In this document: positions 5,405 to 8,741 of the stretch, piece by piece
Numbering within the stretch: the first letter of the stretch is position 1
How the letters are laid out: each line of letters begins with the position of its first letter
NCBI GenBank assembly: GCA_026984275.1
Contig: JALSSM010000367.1
Span: 1 to 8,741, forward strand
Direction: 5' to 3'
Length of the DNA: 8,741 bases
Source of the DNA: Gammaproteobacteria bacterium
GTDB lineage: Bacteria > Pseudomonadota > Gammaproteobacteria > CAJXQU01
Notes under the pieces: generated by a model
What the model was told of the DNA's origin: nothing
The model's database searches: none
What the model saw: only the letters and a program-made list of their open reading frames with translations
Program-made: the position numbers and the translations under genes

Positions 5405-6722
5405 GGTTAACATACCCCTCTGGAACGATTTCCCAACTGACAATGGCGTTGTAATGAAAATAACCATGTCGCCCTCTTTCTTTCACCAATACATCACGCT
5501 CGGGCTGAACATATCCAGTCTCATCCTTAGCCCGGCTTTTAATCACGGCCAGTTCACCATCCCACTTCCAGGGCATTCTGAAGCGAGTGAAACATTTTGA
5601 AAGAACAGGTTCTTGTAATTCTGCCTCGGCCCAGGTCATTCCACCATCGGCTGAAACTTCTACTTTGGTAATTTTTCCTTTGCCTGACCAGGCAAGACCC
5701 GTGATCTGATAATAACCAGGACCATGCATTTCCTGTCCGGCAGAGGGTGAGGTGATCAGAGATTTTGCATCCATTTCAAAGGTAAACTGTCGAACCTTTC
5801 CATCAGGCATTAATTCGGTATATTTGGCTGTCTCATTACGGGACATGACCGGCTGATCGGTCACCTGTAATCGGCGCAACCATTTTACATTTGTCACCCC
5901 CTCCCAACCGGGTAATAACAAACGTAAAGGATAACCGTTTTCGGGTCTGATCCGTTCACCGTTCTGGTAAAGCGCAAGAATCGCATCATCCATTGCTTTT
6001 TCAACGGGGAAACTGATATTCATCGCAATGCCATCCGCTGCCTCAGCGATGATCCAGCTTGCTTTCGGATCAAGACTGGCTTCATTCAAAACAACCGAAA
6101 GTGGTACACCTGTCCATTCACTACAGGAAACCAGGCCATGAAAATGACCCGCGGCCGACTGTACAGGCCGACTATTCCAGCCTGCATTGCTATTGCCACC
6201 ACACTCTATAAAACAAATTCGTGATTCCATCGGGTAGCGTTTCAGCGCATCAATAGAAAAAGTCAGTGGCTTTTCTACCATCCCATGAATCAGTAATTGA
6301 TGCTGTGCCGGATCAATTTCAGGCACACCATTATGATGACGTTCATAATGCAGCCCATTAGGGGTAATTATCCCTTCCAGCTCATGCAAAGGACACCATG
6401 AAACACCATTACCAGATGCCATTGCATTAGCTGAAATCCAGCGGATCACTTCACTTTCGTACGGAGAAGGTTGCCCATAATTACTAAATGGTTTGCCCGG
6501 CTTTAACATCCAGGGAGCTTTGCTCGTGATTTTATTTTCAACCACTTTTTCTAGGGCGGTCTCTTCCGCAAACAAGTTACCAGCCGTTCCTGCCAGTGCC
6601 GTTGCAGAACCAAACATAAGACCACGTTTTAAAAAGAGTCGTCTGTCCAGTAATCCACCACCTGCGACAGGTGTTAAGTCATTTGATGTGAATGATCCTG
6701 ATTCTTCTTGTTTTTTGGCCAT
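5391..6722 (-). CDS. soxC: SoxC-type sulfite/sulfur dehydrogenase molybdopterin subunit, Tat-exported
   Basis: This 443-residue enzyme is the molybdenum-cofactor subunit of the SoxCD/sulfite dehydrogenase family, which oxidises sulfite or protein-bound sulfane sulfur in the periplasm. ATG 6722 is chosen because AGAGGG lies 6 nt upstream; an in-frame ATG at 6764 lacks such a site. The N-terminus has a twin-arginine signal (DRRLFLKRG, R27-R28, then a hydrophobic stretch to about residue 51), as expected for export of a folded cofactor protein. The sulfite-oxidase fold shows the Mo-ligand Cys in FIECGGN (C174), followed by NAGWNSRP and the SoxC-like AAGHFHGLVSCSEWTGVPL. The C-terminal dimerisation domain carries the typical ITKVEVSADGGMTW and MPWKWDGE. 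It is paired with the cytochrome gene but no soxXYZAB genes are in the window, so it may act as a stand-alone sulfite dehydrogenase rather than in the complete Sox complex. Confidence 0.94.
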   Translation of the reverse strand: MAKKQEESGSFTSNDLTPVAGGGLLDRRLFLKRGLMFGSATALAGTAGNLFAEETALEKVVENKITSKAPWMLKPGKPFSNYGQPSPYESEVIRWISANAMASGNGVSWCPLHELEGIITPNGLHYERHHNGVPEIDPAQHQLLIHGMVEKPLTFSIDALKRYPMESRICFIECGGNSNAGWNSRPVQSAAGHFHGLVSCSEWTGVPLSVVLNEASLDPKASWIIAEAADGIAMNISFPVEKAMDDAILALYQNGERIRPENGYPLRLLLPGWEGVTNVKWLRRLQVTDQPVMSRNETAKYTELMPDGKVRQFTFEMDAKSLITSPSAGQEMHGPGYYQITGLAWSGKGKITKVEVSADGGMTWAEAELQEPVLSKCFTRFRMPWKWDGELAVIKSRAKDETGYVQPERDVLVKERGRHGYFHYNAIVSWEIVPEGYVNHVYS

Positions 6723-6769
6723 CTTATTCCCTCTATGGATGTGGGAGAGACAAATATACTTCATATACT

Positions 6770-6782
6770 ATGACAAAGTCAT
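6770..6782. promoter_or_regulatory. Palindrome ATGAC-AAA-GTCAT upstream of soxC
   Basis: Perfect inverted repeat with 5-bp arms and a 3-nt centre, starting 48 bp from the soxC start codon on its 5' side. Its position fits an operator for soxCD. It overlaps the 12-mer TACTATGACAAA (6766-6777), which recurs at 7290-7301 inside another inverted repeat. Confidence 0.3.
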
Positions 6783-6831
6783 GCTATTGATGTTCAACGC
6801 CCCAATAATGTCTCACGAGCACCAGAGAATT

Positions 6832-6849
6832 TGTCTCCTGAGAGAGACA
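6832..6849. promoter_or_regulatory. Inverted repeat TGTCTC-N6-GAGACA, candidate regulator site
   Basis: Perfect 6-bp arms separated by CTGAGA. Extra copies of the half-site occur at 6809-6814 (TGTCTC) and 6747-6752 (GAGACA). The dyad lies about 140 bp upstream of the sigma-54 -24 element, a usual distance for an enhancer-binding activator, and about 110 bp upstream of soxC. The regulator is unknown. Confidence 0.3.
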
Positions 6850-6928
6850 GGTTCCATGAGAAATGACTCATTGTTTCTGATTAGCAATTCAACCCAATAA
6901 AAACTGGCCAAAAATATTTTTATATTAC

Positions 6929-6941
6929 TATCAATGACTTA
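6929..6941 (+). promoter_or_regulatory. IHF-binding consensus
   Basis: TATCAATGACTTA fits the IHF consensus WATCAA-N4-TTR at every defined base. It is flanked by A/T-rich DNA on both sides and sits about 50 bp upstream of the sigma-54 -24 element, between that promoter and the upstream TGTCTC dyad. This is the classical place for IHF to bend DNA so that an enhancer-bound activator can reach sigma-54 polymerase. Confidence 0.55.
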
Positions 6942-6989
6942 TAATTTTTATTAAAACACTTTTTAAGATCAATTTTTCTGGAGAAACGA

Positions 6990-7005
6990 TGGCACAGGAA
7001 TTGCT
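6990..7005 (+). promoter_or_regulatory. Sigma-54 (RpoN) promoter
   Basis: TGGCACAGGAATTGCT matches the -24/-12 consensus TGGCAC-N5-TTGCW exactly, with GG (6991-6992) and GC (7003-7004) separated by 10 bp. Transcription should start near 7015-7017, about 37 bp before the ATG of the small membrane protein, and probably continues into the PilZ gene. An activator of the NtrC/FleQ family would be required; none is encoded here. Confidence 0.75.
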
Positions 7006-7052
7006 ATATCTGTTACTAATACAGATTAGACTTAAATAAAAAAGGATTTATT

Positions 7053-7274
7053 ATGCAATCATCGACACCATGGTATATTCCCGTTCTAACGGTTTTAGGT
7101 GTGTTTTCACTGATCGGATCAGCTGTATGTCTGGGTCTCTATTTTGTTGTAACAAACGAATATGATCAGATTATTTATCTGGCTGGTTTTTTTATTTTTC
7201 TGGTGACTGCATTCTTTTCTCTTGGAATGAGTAAAGTGACTCAGATGTTCTTCAGAATAAATAGTCACAGATAA
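7053..7274 (+). CDS. Small two-helix membrane protein, unknown function
   Basis: A 73-residue protein that I do not recognise. It has two hydrophobic helices (about 8-33 and 39-59), a short acidic link (TNEYDQ) and a basic C-terminal tail (SKVTQMFFRINSHR), giving a likely hairpin in the inner membrane with cytoplasmic ends. The gene looks real: AAAGGA lies 6 nt before the ATG, and a sigma-54 promoter lies at the right distance upstream. It precedes the PilZ gene by 73 nt on the same strand, so it may share transcription and possibly act with it. No catalytic or binding motif is visible. Confidence 0.75.
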   Translation: MQSSTPWYIPVLTVLGVFSLIGSAVCLGLYFVVTNEYDQIIYLAGFFIFLVTAFFSLGMSKVTQMFFRINSHR

Positions 7275-7286
7275 AACAATCTCTTT

Positions 7287-7310
7287 TTGTACTATGACAA
7301 AATAGTACAA
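7287..7310 (+). repeat. 9-bp inverted repeat between the small membrane protein and PilZ genes
   Basis: TTGTACTAT (7287-7295) and ATAGTACAA (7302-7310) are perfect inverse complements around GACAAA. No T-run follows on either strand, so it is not a standard terminator. It could be an mRNA stem tuning PilZ expression or a protein-binding palindrome. The centre shares the 12-mer TACTATGACAAA with the soxC upstream palindrome. Confidence 0.4.
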
Positions 7311-7347
7311 GAGGTATGACACAATAACTAAAGGATTAGTTAATAAT

Positions 7348-7779
7348 ATGAACATACAGGATAGTATTGAAAAGCTACAATTTCACACCGATTTTACTTC
7401 GGAACAAAGAAAGGAATGCAGACGATTCCCCCGATATAAAATCAAACGACGAATACTCATCAAAGATCCCCAGGGCAATATCCTGACCGGTCATGCTTTT
7501 GATATTTCACGACATGGGCTCCAGTTTCGGTGTTCTCCCCACATTGCCTACCAGCTACAGGCAAGCCAGGAAATGTTTACTCGCTATCACAACATCAGCT
7601 ACGAAGTTAAGATAGCGCTGCCGTATATGAATCAGCTAAAAGAATGCGGCATTTATTGTTCAGTTCAGGAGATTATAAAAGCAGATGATGAAAACATGAG
7701 GGTTGGATTAAACTTTCTGTATTTTGATGAAAACAGCCAGTCACATCTCGACCATTTCATTGACAATCTAACATTATGA
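7348..7779 (+). CDS. Single-domain PilZ protein, probable cyclic-di-GMP receptor
   Basis: A 143-residue cytoplasmic protein whose PilZ domain covers most of its length. Both ligand motifs are intact: RRFPR (R25 to R29, the RxxxR loop) and DISRHG (D52 to G57, the D/NxSxxG motif), separated by one beta strand as expected. It should therefore bind cyclic-di-GMP, probably to regulate a partner in motility, adhesion or polysaccharide output. The N-terminal 20 residues have no recognised domain. AAGGA (7331-7335) lies 12 nt before the ATG, longer than usual, but no alternative in-frame start is available. The gene follows the small membrane protein and may be read from the sigma-54 promoter at 6990. 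Its last 6 bp overlap the 3' end of the convergent kinase gene. Confidence 0.9.
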   Translation: MNIQDSIEKLQFHTDFTSEQRKECRRFPRYKIKRRILIKDPQGNILTGHAFDISRHGLQFRCSPHIAYQLQASQEMFTRYHNISYEVKIALPYMNQLKECGIYCSVQEIIKADDENMRVGLNFLYFDENSQSHLDHFIDNLTL

Positions 7780-8741
7780 CTTTGGATTAAGGTCAAAATC
7801 AATTGACCTTTTAGCTGCCTCGTGGATGAGATCTTTTCGAACCGAGTCAGCCGCTAGCCAGACCGGAACTGTCCCTTCAAATTCTGCACACCAGTCTGCA
7901 AGATCCTGAGGACGATCTTCAGCCCTGAAACAAAGTGCATGATCGATAGCACTCAAAAAGCGAAGGGAATATTGACTACTCGCAACGGATACCAATGGAA
8001 TGTAGGGATCTTCCAGATCCTTGAGAATTTTTTGTCCGCGCTCAACAGCATCTACTGGCGGTAATCCGGTAACCCCCTTATATAATATGGCTGCCAAGGC
8101 ATAAATATCTGTCCAGAATCCTTGTTCACTCGTATTTGTTGAATACTGTTCAATCGGTGTATAGCCTTGTGAAATCATAGGCATACAGCTCTTTATTCGT
8201 TGATCAATAAAGATGGCCGCACCGAAATCGAGTATCACAGGCTGGCCTGATTCACGGACAAAAATATTAGAAGGTTTTAAATCTCTGTGTAAACATCCTC
8301 GCTCATGAATCAAACTCAGGGCTTCTGAAATTGAGAAAAACAGATCCAGCAAATCCTGCTGATTCATTCTTCTTTCCCTGCCAAGTTTATCGAAGAGTGT
8401 CTCTCCTGATTCATAAGGCATGATCATATAAACGGAACCATTTGCAGAAAATACTGATTCCACAGACACAATTGAAGGATGTTCAACCCCCATCAAAAAA
8501 CAGGCTTCTTGCAAAAAACGGTTTTTCCCTTCCTCAAAAGCGGCTCTCTTATTTGGAGCGACGGGTTCCACCACTCCTGATTCTTTACGGCTGACCAATG
8601 CGTCTGGGTAGTACTCTTTGATAACAATGTGAACCTGATCACCCGAGCCTTGCATAATCTCCCGCGCATGGTAACTGAAATTACAATAACTTTTCCCTAC
8701 AACACGTAGAAATTTATATCCTTTTAGTTCGAAACCACCCG
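7774..8741 (-). CDS. Ser/Thr protein kinase, Hanks type (N-terminus beyond window)
   Basis: The frame remains open from the window edge, giving 321 residues in view; the first in-window ATG (8655) is not the start, because the N-lobe begins upstream of it (GYKFLRVVGKSYCNFSYHARE, the glycine-loop region). Kinase motifs in window numbering: catalytic Lys K41 in HIVIKEYYP, alpha-C Glu E78 (FLQEA), catalytic loop HRDLKPSN (H151-R152-D153, N158), and DFG (171-173). The APE region is replaced by GYTPIEQYS, common in this bacterial kinase subgroup. The glycine loop is atypical (GKSYCNFSY rather than GxGxxG), but all catalytic residues are present, so activity is likely. No transmembrane segment or sensor domain follows the kinase domain; the C-terminus is a short helical tail. 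Substrates are unknown. It converges with the PilZ gene. Confidence 0.92.
   Translation of the reverse strand, partial: GGFELKGYKFLRVVGKSYCNFSYHAREIMQGSGDQVHIVIKEYYPDALVSRKESGVVEPVAPNKRAAFEEGKNRFLQEACFLMGVEHPSIVSVESVFSANGSVYMIMPYESGETLFDKLGRERRMNQQDLLDLFFSISEALSLIHERGCLHRDLKPSNIFVRESGQPVILDFGAAIFIDQRIKSCMPMISQGYTPIEQYSTNTSEQGFWTDIYALAAILYKGVTGLPPVDAVERGQKILKDLEDPYIPLVSVASSQYSLRFLSAIDHALCFRAEDRPQDLADWCAEFEGTVPVWLAADSVRKDLIHEAAKRSIDFDLNPKS

Larger units (their letters stand above)
6723..7052. other. Divergent regulatory region between soxC and the sigma-54 unit
   Basis: No gene is credible here. Toward soxC there are TGTCTC/GAGACA words and the ATGACAAAGTCAT palindrome, but no good sigma-70 hexamer pair. 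Toward the right there is an IHF consensus and a sigma-54 promoter. A further perfect palindrome AATGA-C-TCATT lies at 6862-6872. The stretch 6900-6975 is strongly AT-rich, consistent with DNA bending upstream of the sigma-54 promoter. Confidence 0.6.

Noticed and set aside
5405..5467. Longer SoxD-like start upstream of 5404
   Set aside because: It would extend deep into soxC, spoil the signal peptide and ignore the GAGGGG site placed for ATG 5404.
5217..5600. Plus-strand reading frame of 127 codons across the soxC/soxD junction
   Set aside because: Antisense to two well-supported genes, with composition of a shadow frame and no ribosome site.
6493..6900. Plus-strand reading frame of 135 codons opposite the soxC start
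   Set aside because: Mostly antisense to the soxC signal region, no ribosome site, no recognisable product.
7287..7310. Intrinsic terminator between the small membrane protein and PilZ genes
   Set aside because: The stem is AT-rich and no T-run follows on either strand.

Overview
This window looks like chromosomal DNA from a gammaproteobacterium, or a close relative, with modest GC content (low to mid 40s percent by eye). The evidence is an ApaH-type Ap4A hydrolase, a SoxCD-type periplasmic sulfite/sulfur dehydrogenase, an RpoN (sigma-54) promoter with an IHF site, and several cyclic-di-GMP-type proteins. I cannot name a genus. There are no tRNA or rRNA genes, CRISPR arrays or insertion sequences.

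Layout from left to right. (1) 65-1320, minus strand: a guanidine-I (ykkC) riboswitch precedes a periplasmic binding protein of the NitT/TauT type found beside urea/guanidine carboxylase genes. The rest of that operon (permease, ATPase, carboxylase) would lie beyond the left edge. (2) 1590-2420, plus strand: apaH on its own, followed by a spacer with nested inverted repeats. (3) 2618-4834, plus strand: a two-gene unit with a 3-nt gap. It encodes a six-helix membrane protein with a coiled coil, a catalytically degenerate GGDEF domain that keeps the RxxD inhibitory site, and a C-terminal cupin-like domain, followed by an SGNH/GDSL-hydrolase lipoprotein. (4) 4835-6722, minus strand: soxC-soxD, overlapping by 14 bp, with a twin-arginine molybdopterin subunit and a short monoheme cytochrome c. 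(5) 6723-7052: a divergent regulatory region with an IHF consensus, a near-perfect sigma-54 promoter pointing right, and repeated TGTCTC words. (6) 7053-7779, plus strand: a 73-residue two-helix membrane protein and a single-domain PilZ protein. (7) 7774-8741, minus strand: a Ser/Thr protein kinase whose N-terminus runs off the right edge; its reading frame stays open to the window end, upstream of its first in-window ATG.

How the genes may work together. The left part is a guanidine-sensing uptake and assimilation unit. soxCD gives periplasmic oxidation of sulfite or reduced sulfur. Two separate loci point to cyclic-di-GMP signalling: the degenerate GGDEF protein, which looks like a receptor rather than a synthase, and the PilZ protein under a probable sigma-54 promoter. 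Both convergent gene pairs are packed tightly: the hydrolase and soxD stop codons abut, and the PilZ and kinase genes overlap by 6 bp.

The most original observations are: (a) the anti-Shine-Dalgarno complementarity built into the variable hairpin of the guanidine riboswitch, which suggests translational control; (b) the degenerate-GGDEF/cupin fusion coupled to an SGNH lipoprotein; and (c) the sigma-54/IHF-driven small membrane protein-PilZ unit. Functional links between the separate operons are inference only.
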